Below, in pieces: positions 12,691 to 23,680 of a stretch of DNA of 64,000 nucleotides. Position 1 is the first letter of the stretch. Each line of letters opens with the position of its first letter. Made by a program: the position numbers and the translations under genes. The stretch spans positions 20,982,765-21,046,764 of the forward strand of contig NC_034414.1 of the NCBI RefSeq assembly GCF_002078875.1, given 5' to 3'. The notes under the pieces are model-generated. The model was not told the origin of the DNA, did no database searches, and saw nothing but the letters and a program-made list of their open reading frames with translations. This stretch comes from Numida meleagris. Its lineage: Eukaryota; Chordata; Aves; Galliformes; Numididae.

Positions 12691-15600
12691 GTACAAGTAC
12701 TGTGGTATTTAGACTGTTCTGGGATAGATATTTTCTTTCTCCATGTGCTCAACTCACCCTGCAGACAAATATTTTGAAAAACTCCAAAGATAAAGAGGTC
12801 CTAAACTTTCGATGAATGTTTTGTGATATTAAGCAAATGCCCACTCAAAGCAAGGCAAACACATCAGGAGACAACACTGCCTTCCACATTGGTCACAAGC
12901 AGAAACGAGCCACCAGAGATAAAGGAAAATCTCCCACTGAAGACTTCTATTCATCAATAAAAAAAATTTTTCGGCGCACAGATTGTCTTTGTGCCTGGTA
13001 ATAACAATGTACATGAATCAATCAATATTCAGGCGGTGACAATAGAATGTAATTTTAAGAGCTGATCCATAGTTCTTATGTCCAACTTACCAAAAATGTT
13101 TTATTATTTTCTCTGAAAAATATTTTAAATCATTAAGATGGAAAATTTACTCCTGTGAGGGTAAGTCAGCCCCTGAAGCTTCAGTTCACATAATTAATCA
13201 ATTTTTTTTTTAAACAGAAGGTACAATTTTCCCATCAATTACACTCGATCTGAGAATACCCATCACTCACTCTTCTACGCATTCTCACAAAGAGCTTATC
13301 TCTTTCCTCTTTTCCTCCTTCTCTCCTGCCCTCATCTTTACTTTTCTATCTCACACTCCCCCAGGATAACTTTTTCAGGCCTGTTGTCTCAGAAATACAT
13401 TGACTTTAATTCACTGCACAGTCTTTTGTATATGAAGTTCTCTTGGGAACATGCTGTTTACCTTAGCAAAACCTCATAACTGAAAGGAAATCTTTTTTTC
13501 TGCAGAAGGTGTTAAATAATTATGTGCCTGCATGTCCTCATATGCTGCAACTTTTGCATTGTAAACTACTGATGTATGAAAATAAATACCCAAATACATG
13601 CACAACTAAAAGATCAAGAAATCAGAGGTAATTCTTTTTTAAAACAAACAAAAAAAAACATTTCTCCAAGAATTAGCCTTATTAGATTTCAGCATACTGC
13701 TATTGCTCTGACACTTCTTACTTTCAAAAGAGTAACTGAAGAAGCCTTGTAGGAAAATAAACAACTTCAACCTGGAGGACTCACACAATCCTCAATATTT
13801 ACACTCACCCAGCCTGTTAGATTGATCTTCACAATTCACCTACATAATTATCTTCTATTGCATGTACAAAATCATGAACCACCATGTGAACTGGTAGGTA
13901 GCTTACCTGACTCTCAAAGTGGCAAATAAGATATCACAAAATTAAATAAATGGACATAGTAAGGGATATGCCAGGAAAAACTTTTCTCATACAGTTAATT
14001 GAAACCCACTCCAACTATGACACCAATGAGAGTGGGCAGCCATGCCTAGAGAAATACGAACACCTTTCCATACAGTGTCAGTGTTGGGCTCTTGGGCAGC
14101 TCCCAAGAACATCATTTCCACTTCAAGTACTCTGTTTCTACACAGCGGCCAACATTCCTTCCCCTGTCTCTGGAATTAGTTATAGCCAAGGTTGGGTCAG
14201 GCTGGCAGTCTGATAAATCTACAGTGATGTTGTGTTACACCTTTCCAACAGTCTCAGGTATTGTTCTCTCAGCTATTTCTCCATAGGTTAGAACATAGCT
14301 TATTACTCTCAGATCTTGTTTGCATTGCCTTGTTTGCAATGGCTTACTATACTCAGCCTGTTTGTCTTGGTCTCAGCTCTTGGCCAAAGCACAGCTGCAG
14401 TGCATGTCACTTGGCATATAAGATTTACAGTAATAAAATTCATAGTAATAAAGAATGAAAATTTCAAGCAGTGATCACTTGATATTTTAGTACAAGCTGT
14501 ATTCTTTCCCTTTACCATATAAGTTATTTGTGTTTACTCCTATTTTGTACTCCAACACAAGAAAGGTTAGTTTTCATCAGTTTTATGCAAGCTAGGATTT
14601 TTGTTTATTGCAGTGAATGAGCCCACTAGCACATTTGGACTTGATCCATAAGTCCTTGAGCGCTGCTTCCAGGTTAGGAACCAGAGCAATAGAGTAACTA
14701 TGACTCAGAACAACCTGCAAGCTCAACACAACTTCCAGACTACCACAGAATAATTCTTTACGGATGAATTACTTTAAATTATTTAAGTTCTTAAGGTCAA
14801 CTGAGTTTAAATGCTGACTGGACTTTCTGATGTTAGAAACATATAACATATTTGTTTCATATAAACATAGTCTACATCCTCAGCGATATATAAGCCAAAA
14901 TGCTAGACTGTAGGAATTATAACTTGAACACAAATAAGAGTAATGATTTTCTGGTAAGAGGTTAATCTGGAACTGTTCTGGGCAGCAAATCACAATACAC
15001 CACAAAGCCATTTTTGGCAGATTTGGTCTCGGATGTTGAGCTACAGGCTCAACTTGAAAGTTCCTCTGAATACTCTATTGAACTTTTCATACTACATAGC
15101 ATACCAGCTTCCCTAAATGATGCCTGAAGTTCTAACATAGGCATTAACATTTTGCATTTAGTGAGGGCATTTATACTTACCACATCTTGACATTTGTTTT
15201 ATTTGGAAAAGGTTAGATTGCATTAATTTCCAATGCAACATTTTCCTGATTGTGTCATTGAGCATTTTTAGATTATGTCACTTAGGTATTGGTCGTATTG
15301 GAAATACTTCAGAAGCATTTTAAGATAAATTATTTGAAAGAGAAAAAGAAGGGATGAAACTCATTGTCTTGTTCCTCTCTCTAAAAACATTTAAAAAGTC
15401 AAAACCCACCCAACTAACGCCATGAAGACTGAAGAGCGTAATTATTGCCTTCTCTACCATCCTCTCAACTTCAGAAGACATCATACCCTAGCATTTAGGG
15501 ATTTCTCAATTACTAAGCTACTCTTCCAGACTTAGTTATTCCTTCTGTTATGTTCAATACTATCTCCACTTTCCCAAATTCGAAAAAATCTTTAATAATA

Positions 15601-17794
15601 GAAAAAGTCATAAGAGTCTTATTCTTCCATAAAGATAAGACTCTTCAAAAAACACTACATGCGGATTCTAGAAAGTTTTGAAAGGTTCTTGTCTGAATAA
15701 GTGGAGGCAGCAGCTGTGTGCCAGCAAGAACAGTTATTGGACAACTGAGGAATTTTATTTCCTTCTGTCATTGTACAAAGATATATTTTAACACATATCC
15801 TAGCCACCATAAATACTGTAAAATAACTACAACCCACAGATACATTTTAAGTTAAAGTATGCTTTTCTAGCACCACAAATTTTATGGCTGTCAGTCATTG
15901 TGGTGGTCAAGGACTACAACAGCCATTACCAGGAGCACTGCCCTGTATATTACACCATATTGTCTAGTAGAAACCTTGTACTAGGTACAAAGAGATCTTG
16001 ACTTTGCTGGTAGCCATATACTTCTCTTTCAACAGAAAATCCTGTCTTCAGAATGCCCAAGGATCTTGCCATAAGAACCATTCCGAAAAGGGCAGGAAAA
16101 TCATATCAAATTCTTCTACCAACAAATGACTTCATTTGCAAGAATTCTCCCCCTAGACTTCATAATGTTTCTACCAAGAAAACTATTAAGCTTGTTTTCA
16201 ACCAGATTCTAAGGTTACTAACAGAGCCTCAGATAATTTCCGTGGCTACTTAAAAAAAAAAAAAGAAGAAGAAGAAAACTTGGGATGCCCCTCCCACACT
16301 TTCTTTTCTGCTGATGCACAACACAAGAGAAGACTGTATTTAAATGTTAATAATGGTTTCATAACATTCAAAGGTGTTTCCAAAAACACATCTGTGTTTT
16401 AAACTCTTTGCTTTCTCAGTCTCTGTATGATCTTCAGGTCACAGAGTATAACAAACTACCTTTCAGAGACAGTAGTTCTCCTGTCATTTCTCATCACATG
16501 CCTGCATCTATGAAAGAGGTACAAGATGAAGTTGAGAAGTCAATCTGCTCATCATGATCAATTAAGGGTAATTAAGATTAAGATACAGTCCAGTGATCAC
16601 AAAGCAGCTTAAACTAGGAAGTCAGTCTATGCATAAGGGTCCAGATCAACAAAGTCTAAGGCAAAGAGCAGCTGTGGCTGAACTAGCAACTAACATTCCT
16701 ACAGTATAGTTCAAACATGAAGCAAAAGTGCAGGCCTGAGCTTAAATGGAGACACTTGGTCAATGGGCAGGGGTGCTCCAGGTGAGACAGGTCAGGACCA
16801 TTTGAGCTACTAGTGAATTCGGGGCTCTGATATGGATGTTCTTGAACACCTCCTTGTTTGATTGGGCTACTTGCATTTATTTTAATTGTAATCATTTACC
16901 TGCTTCTCCAATGCACCTAGCTGAAGTTAATCAGTATATACCTACTGATTTGGATGTAAACGAATCATCAGCAGTAACTACACAGATACCCATCAATGCA
17001 AAAATAGATGCTCCAGTCTAGCCTTCCCTGACTATCTCCCTCAAATTTCTTGAAACATCAGTGAAGATACAGATATACTTGTACTTATCTTTGCTACTCA
17101 CAGAAAAACACAATCAGAGCAATATTCAATTAAATACTGAAGGTTTGGTTGTTGTTGTTTTTTAAGTTATTTAAAATCTAATTTAAAACATAAAGCACCT
17201 TTATAGTTCTAGCTGTGCAAATATAACACAGAAAGTAGGAGTTTATTAGAATTCAGATAAGTATTAAAGTTAATAGGCTTAATGTGAGTATGTGAAATAG
17301 GATAATTTCTGAGATAGAAATCCTCAAGCTCCAAGGCATAAGCCGACTAGGAAATGAGAGAAGCTAAAAAGTTCATTCCTTCATGATCTACTTTTCGTAA
17401 TAGGCATCATCAGAGATCAGCATAGTAGTTTGATCACAGGTTTGATCTAGCATGAAATCTTGGATTTAATGAGTTCATCTTACATACCTACCCACTTCCC
17501 TGGATCTGTGAATATTAAAATGTTTTATAGAAAGTAAAAGAGTGAACAAAAGTTTCCACTTAAGTTTAGAAATCAAAAAGTGTGACAGGGCATGTGTTCT
17601 GAATATACACAAAACTTAATGGCAATTAAAGTGAAAGCCTGAACCTTGCAAATAAGCTTGATGTCTTGTATGTTGCACCTGAAGTTCATAGTCTGTAGAT
17701 GAGGTTCTATTACACAACCAGGATAAATCTCCTTTGCTTGTCTGGGTTGCTTATCAAAAGATTTCTCAAAACATTTAATGAACCTTAGCAAGGT
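12691..17794. other. No gene seen
   Basis: AT-rich sequence with short frames only. It includes an A/GAA simple repeat at 16252-16279 and nothing I can tie to a known family. A minus-strand frame at 12829-13014 was inspected and not recognised. Confidence 0.55.
16252..16279 (+). repeat. Poly-A followed by (GAA)n
   Basis: A run of A passes into four GAA units. It is a short simple repeat with no retroposon attached. Confidence 0.85.
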
Positions 17795-17962
17795 TTATCC
17801 TCACTTGACAGATGGGTAAACTGATGTACTCTAAAGTGAAGGCATTTGCTTGTGAAAGACAATTGGCTGGAAAAGTTATACAGTCATAAGGATTATGTTG
17901 GATTTAGGATACCTAGATCCAAGTTTCTCCTCAGCATAGGCACCTAAGCCAAATACTAAAAA
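17795..17962 (-). mobile_element. MIR-like SINE, minus strand, degraded
   Basis: The text TTTATCCTCACTTGACAGAT followed by GGGTAAACTGATG (17794-17826) matches the reverse of the MIR core and tail region (CCTCATTTTACAGATGAGGAAACTGAG in the family). It continues with decayed equivalents of the 'ACTTGC..AAGG' segment. At the right end, 'AGCATAGGCACCTAAGCC' sits where the tRNA-like head of MIR would read. MIRs are ancient tRNA-derived SINEs found across amniotes. The copy is old and its edges are approximate. Confidence 0.55.
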
Positions 17963-18470
17963 GCCAGTTATAGTTCTCACCACGTGTGCCAGGTACTAGA
18001 CATTTTAACAGTGGACATTGTTTTTTTTTTTTTTCTTCAACAGAACAAGCACTGTTTGTATTATATCATAATGGAAACAATTTATCTTTCATGTTTAAAC
18101 CTAAAATGCATAAATGAGGTAATTTTTCAGCATATCATCTGTAAGGCTCCAAACTGTAAAGAAATGCTCAGAGTGTGCCTCAGAAATACCTACAGAATTA
18201 AGGTTAAAAGAAAGCAATTATATTCATCCGTTTCATGCGAAGAAGAGGAGCTTTCCCTCTTTATTAACGTGTACTAGCCATACAGGAGGCTTGGGTTGGT
18301 GCCTCTTCTTCCTCCTGTCTTTTCAGAGAAACCTAAGAGCTCTCTTCAGTTTGTAAAAGGAACAATTAATTTCTAGTATATCTGTTTCCAGATTGGACGG
18401 CTTTTATATTTCCTCTCTCATACTTGTTGTCATCGTAACTATAGTTACTGTACAGATAGATGATATAGAG
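17963..18470. other. No gene seen
   Basis: A T run near 18020 lies inside a 97-codon plus-strand frame (17984-18277) that has no recognisable content. Confidence 0.55.
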
Positions 18471-18745
18471 AATCATAGAATCACAGAGTCATTAAGGTTG
18501 GAAATGACACTACAATCATCTAGTCCAACCATCAACCCATGCCTGTGACCGCTCTAGATAACACAACTTGTTGCAACATCTACCCTTATCTTGAACACCT
18601 CCAGGGACAATGACTTTACCACCTCCCTGGGCAGCCCGTTCCAATACCTCACCACTCTTTCTGAGAATATTTTTTTCCTAATATCTAACCTGAACCTCTC
18701 CTGGTGCAATTTAAGATACTCTACACTTCATACGGATAGCTTGGT
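18471..18745 (-). mobile_element. CR1 LINE 3' fragment with end of RT coding region
   Basis: The element starts with the CR1 terminal octamer repeats (AATCATAGAATCACAGAGTC at 18471-18490). The conserved 3' text 'CATCTAGTCCAACCATCAACCCATG' follows, in two parts. Then comes the antisense of the last codons of the CR1 ORF2 (wording around 18597-18700: CACCTCCCTGGGCAGCC, CACTCTTTCTGAGAA, ATTTTTTTCCTAATATC). These same phrases occur in the better copy at 38.2-38.3 kb. It is truncated on its 5' side near 18745 and is not functional. Confidence 0.85.
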
Positions 18746-20574
18746 TGCTATGCCAAGAGTAAAGGTTTTCCTCTTTGGGATCTAGAATTCAGTATGTCTC
18801 TTAGTTCCTCATTTGTGCAACAACACTAATAAGACCTTTCTAGTTCATAGTATCATTAATATATTGAAGATTGTGAGGGTTACAGATAGGAGAAAACGTA
18901 GGTCAGACAGTAAGTCAGGGTTTGGTTAGGATTCAGCAAAGCATATGTAGACTCCCAGAGATCAGCTTTCAACCATTATCTTACTTATCTCTCTTTCCAT
19001 CTACAAAACAGAAAGACTTACCTTTTTCAAAAACAGGACAAGATCAGGAAATTCTGAAGCACTCGAGCTTAAGGAGCTACCATGTGCCTCGACATGACTG
19101 CACTATGCGTGTAACGAAGTGGTCTCAATCCTGTATTGACCTCAGCAACAGCTTGTATGGTTGTTGGCCTTTTAATCAGCACCTTGACTCATTTCATCTA
19201 CACCCTTGCAAAAATACACCTCATATTTTCCTGGCATGCCTCCCATAAACAGTTAAAATAGAGAGTTATGAAGAACTTGCACTGGATTTTGCTCATATTT
19301 CCATACTTGGGAGGTAAGCTTTCTCAGAGCTGACCTCTTTAACTATAAGGAAAAAAAAATTCTATGTTTTTGCAACACGTTTGCAGAAAGGACCCCCGAA
19401 TGGCATGCCAGCCTCCACACTAACTGGCAGTCATATTTTCTTAAGTAGAAGCAGGAAGTGCAAGGAGACAGATGGATGAATATTAATCAATGTTTATTAG
19501 GCTGGGGAAAAAAAGGATTTGAAATTTCTATACCCCACTTCCCTAACAACTTTTCCTTATTAACATTACCATTTAATGTTAGCAGACAGAATGTACTAAA
19601 TACATAAGGAGCTACAAGCTTTACATTAAGTATTTCTTGAAAGATATGCACAGAGGGACACGTAGCTATGACTATTTCAGTGCAGCTCCTCCAGACACTG
19701 GCAGAGGGAAAAAGTAATTACTTACATAGTAGAAAACTTATAACCAGAAATTATGTAATTTGATACTGATGTTAGCTGAAGATTCCAACACAAGCTCACC
19801 AATACATAGAACTGTAATAGTATTACTGAAAATCCAGTTTGATTCTTAACTATTACAAATACAGCTAAGCATAGTAAAGGCTAAGATGTCAATATAAAGT
19901 CTTACTCTCCTTGGTTTCTGAAATGCAAACTGCATATAGTATACCATCTTTATGACAAACAATCTCCATCACTGTGAAGGCCTTTTCTCACTGTCAGGTT
20001 AAGAACAGCAGCTGTGATGTTGAATGCACTCCATACAGTATCTCAGAAAACTGCTGCTTCAAGATCAGGTACATCCAAACATTTACAGCTACTTCAGTTC
20101 TGAAAACTGAAGTCTTCCCCTGAACAGGGCTAACAAGTTGTATATATTTTGCTAAGAACATGGCTGTGTTTTCTCTACTAAGTCAATTCATGTGCTGTTA
20201 CATATGTCCATGTACAACATCTACTGTGCTACGGTTTGCACTAGATACTGGCATACAAATGTTTTAATGACATTACTGCATTCTGGTACTTTTTTTTTTT
20301 TTTGTAAGCCTTCATTAAGTACCCACTTATCTTACTTCTGTATGAAAAGGGCAGCTAGCTTTTCCACGATTTGAAGTTGATGGCGGTATAATAAGTCAGA
20401 TGAAAGAACAGCTTTGAAATGAGAACATATTTTTCACTATTTTCAGGCTTCATTTACTTTTTAGGTAGGAAGAATTGGACCTAAATTGTATTACTGAATA
20501 AAAAAAAAAAAGTTATGTCAGAGATAAGCATTTGGATGCTATTTTACTCACTCCCAGTATCTGGACCTATTCAT

Positions 20575-20629
20575 ATGCAAATGAGCAAAGTATTAAGTTT
20601 TATTAATTTTGCTGTGAATTCATTCACAG
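20575..20629. promoter_or_regulatory. Octamer motif beside an 18-bp palindrome
   Basis: The exact octamer ATGCAAAT lies at 20575-20582. Thirty bases on is a perfect inverted repeat, CTGTGAAT (20612-20619), TC, ATTCACAG (20622-20629). Between them is TATTAATTTT. The combination resembles a homeodomain/POU-type enhancer core, but this is inference from motif matches. Confidence 0.25.
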
Positions 20630-21836
20630 TATGCCTTGAAATGATTCTGAAAAGTTGAGAAAAATATATTAACACCTGCAGAAACACTTGCAGATCATTG
20701 TTCAATTATCCTTTTTTTTTTTAAATAAGAGCAAAAATGCATTCTGTTAATTAGCATACACTTAGCATCTTTCCCGTAGCCTGACAGCAAAGTATTTTAT
20801 AGGAATCAGATCATAACCAGAACAAAGGCAGCCAGAACTGGGACAAAACACACAAGATCTTCAAGGGACCACACAAATTCCACTGAGCAGAGCTGCCATT
20901 GCCTTTAACAGAAACAAGATTAAGTATTAAAAATGGAAGAAGAAGAAGAAAATAAGAGACAATATTTTATTGCAGAAGTACAGCAGTTAGGTAGACCCTT
21001 AACCTGGAAGAAATCAGTAGAAATATTTGGAGGGACAGTAACCATTTCAGAAATCTGAATTCTATCTATCTATCGTGATTACAGTTCTTGACACAAAATT
21101 GCTGGGCAAAAGCTTTTAGAGATGCCTTCTTATTTAACTCCCTTCCTTTCTATTTCTTTATAAACATCAGCATTTCCATTAGACTAAAGAATTTAATCTC
21201 CCTTAAAGAGCAGAGGGGGAATGTTTTATCTTGTAAGAATATAAAGAGAATACCTCTGTACATACAGGGACTACAAAACTTTAAAAATAGTGTTGCAATA
21301 AAGATTTTTTGACAGCTCTAGCAAAATTACTGTTGTTCTATGAACTTTAGCAAGTTATACTCAGATGCAACTAGCCACAAAATAAAACAGGGTAAAAACA
21401 GAAAAGAATTCTACTATTGAGGCACAATAGTTTTTCTGAAATCCCAAGGAGGTCTTTATTGAAGTAGAAAGTTTTATCCAGCTTCATCCACAATTTCAGC
21501 CCAGGAACAGTTGAGACTGAGCTACTAAACAACCGCCTGACTTCCTGTTCCTGTCCCTCTCCCACATGACTGGGGGGAACAGACAGAACTGGCTGCCCAG
21601 TACTGTGCACCCAGGAAACAAGATCCCTGAGAAAACTCACAAAAATGCCTGGTTGTGATTTCTTGAATATTCACTGACCTGAAGGTGACTTCATGAAACA
21701 GTTTCAATTTCAGTCTGCAGAGGTTCCCAGCTACAAAAATAATGACAGAACTCTAAACGATGAACCAAAAAGATTTCGCTAGTCTGAACAGCCTGCTTTT
21801 CCTGAGTTATAGAGCTGTGGACATCTATGTTTATAG

Positions 21837-21863
21837 CATAAGGTTTACATTATAAACCTTATG
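21837..21863. repeat. Short perfect inverted repeat (hairpin)
   Basis: Arms CATAAGGTTTA (21837-21847) and TAAACCTTATG (21853-21863) are perfectly complementary, 11 bp each, around a 5-base loop. It lies 28 bases from the edge of the LTR that starts at 21892. It is too short for a microRNA precursor by itself. Confidence 0.8.
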
Positions 21864-21891
21864 GCAGTAATGATAGCTCAAGGAAAGAGGG

Positions 21892-22301
21892 TGCTGTAGT
21901 AAAACCTGGCAAGCAGCTAAGTACCATACAGCTGTTCACTCACTAACTCCCTTCCCAGTGGGATAGGGGAGAGAATTGGAAAAAAAAAGCTGAAGTAGAA
22001 CTCGTGGGTTGAGATAAAAATTATTTACTAACACAGAAAAGGAAGTGAAAAAAAAGCAATGTTAATTACTATTACTATATATATATGGTGTATAGATATA
22101 CATACAAAACAAGCGATGCACAAGACAATTGCCCACTACCTGTCAAACGATGCCCAGCCAGTCCTTGAGAAGCAGCTTCCCCCCTCTGCCAATTCCTCAC
22201 AGTTTAAAAAGTTTTCTGCATGATGCCATGTGGTATGGAATATCCCTAAGCCACTTCAGGACAGCTGTCCTGGTTTCATCCCCTTCCAGCTTCTTGTTCA
22301 A
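21892..22301 (-). mobile_element. Avian endogenous retrovirus LTR, truncated, minus strand
   Basis: Read on the minus strand this matches the plus-strand LTR at 32526-33095 in its 3' half. Shared blocks are GGGATATTCCATACCACATGG near 22218-22240, 'ATCTCAACCCACGAGTT' near 21998-22014, 'CCCCTATCCCACTGGGAAGG' near 21953-21972, and the end 'TTAGCTGC..GCCAGGTT' at 21903-21920. The element's terminal bases fall at 21892. The distal U3 (high-coordinate end) is missing beyond about 22301, and a TA-rich patch has grown inside (22060-22087). There is no internal retroviral coding sequence, so it is a broken solo LTR. Confidence 0.75.
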
Positions 22302-23454
22302 GAAGTTGAAACACACTTGGCTCTGTAGTTAATCCTGCTCTTAACACATCTCTTTATCTCCTCTTTTGTTTCTTCAGTGTTTCTCTTGGTCAGCTAAGCA
22401 AACCAAACTACTGGAGTTTTAGATTCCAGCATCAACAACTCCACCTCTCCCTTTTTTGAAAGACTCTTTTCCCGTTTTAAACAGTAATTCTCTGCATTTA
22501 ATCGAGATAAAAATAGTTTGCATACAGTCAAACCACTGTTCTCTTTGGCAACAGCTCTTAAGCTTCTGACTGCCTTCAATGCTTCTCCTATCTCAGATAT
22601 GTAACCTGTTTTCTGTTTTCTAAATGTAAGGTTAAAAAACATGGCAAAATAATAATAGTGGATTGAGCATCTCTCAGACAGTATTCACTAACTGTTCGCA
22701 GATAGGTTCTCAGGTCATTACATAAATCTATATCTCAATACAGAAATAGGATGATACTGATAAAAAATTAATATGTTTTTTATACTTCTGCTTTATATAC
22801 AGAAGAAAAAGTGAAGATAATTAATTTCAGAAATTTGGAAGCTATTGTAATTACTATTAATAGAAAATCAGGTCTCCTTTCTACTTTATTAGATTTCAAG
22901 ACTCTGAGAAGACAATAGCTGAGTTATATACCCTCCCCAGATGAGCTTGCTGGTGTTAAAATTGAATCAAATATCACTCACTCCAGAAGGACTAGCAGAG
23001 TCAGGTTTTCATGTGACCTATTTCTTCTAAAAATACTGAGATCAAGATTTTCCATAGTAAGCAGTAAAACTAAAGAGAAGAGTGGTGGTGGTAAAATAAT
23101 TGGCAATAATTTCCAAATTGCCATTCACTCACTGGAGTACAAAACACAGCTGACCCAGTATCAGAAACATTACCAGGTGTTTATCTGTCTCAAATGGTAT
23201 CAAGGACGCATAAAAGCACATTTTACATATGCCTTTGATGATAGTGCAGCCGAGTTGATCCCCTGGCTGCTGTAGCACCTGTGAGTGTAAATCATAGGAT
23301 GCTCAGTAAAGCTGGGATTTGAAGTTGAGCCAGAGTAGTTTAGCAAAGAACATTCTTGTCTGCTCTGAGGTGTATTAATCTGCATGGGTAGCAAAGGGGG
23401 GAAAGGAGGAAAGGGGAATAAAAAAAAAAGGATGAAGAATGGAAATAAAATCAA

Positions 23455-23680
23455 GGCCGATTGTTACAGACTTTAAATCCTAAGAGCTGGATTTGCAGAC
23501 TATCCCAAACCACATAGACAGGAGCTGCTTTTTCCTCTACGGGCCACTGATAGTAAATGTAAATGAGGCTTTTGATTGACAGTATTGTTAGATCCATTGT
23601 TACTACAATTAAGCTTAGGGAGTTTCATTCAGATTTCTCCCTATATAATTTGACACAGAAGGTGGACAAAGTGAGCTCAT
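23455..23680. promoter_or_regulatory. Possible conserved enhancer: PBX/MEIS and SOX-type motifs
   Basis: The exact ten bases TGATTGACAG (23573-23582) form the composite PBX-HOX/MEIS site. They overlap a TCF/LEF-like CTTTTGAT (23569-23576). SOX-type cores follow within 30 bases (ATTGTT at 23584-23589; CATTGTTA at 23595-23602; ACAAT soon after). TAGTAAATGTAAATG sits just upstream. Such clustering is typical of deeply conserved developmental enhancers. The assignment is inference. Confidence 0.3.

Larger units (their letters stand above)
18746..21891. other. No gene seen; octamer/palindrome patch and simple repeats
   Basis: Contains a plus-strand frame of 108 codons (18922-19248) with several CpG but no recognised product. 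There is a T run at 20289-20304, a GAA repeat at 20935-20953, a short TCTA repeat near 21061-21074, and the palindrome listed at 20575-20629. Confidence 0.55.

Noticed and set aside
12829..13014. Minus-strand 61-codon frame considered as a transposase piece
   Set aside because: No transposase motif or terminal repeats could be found.
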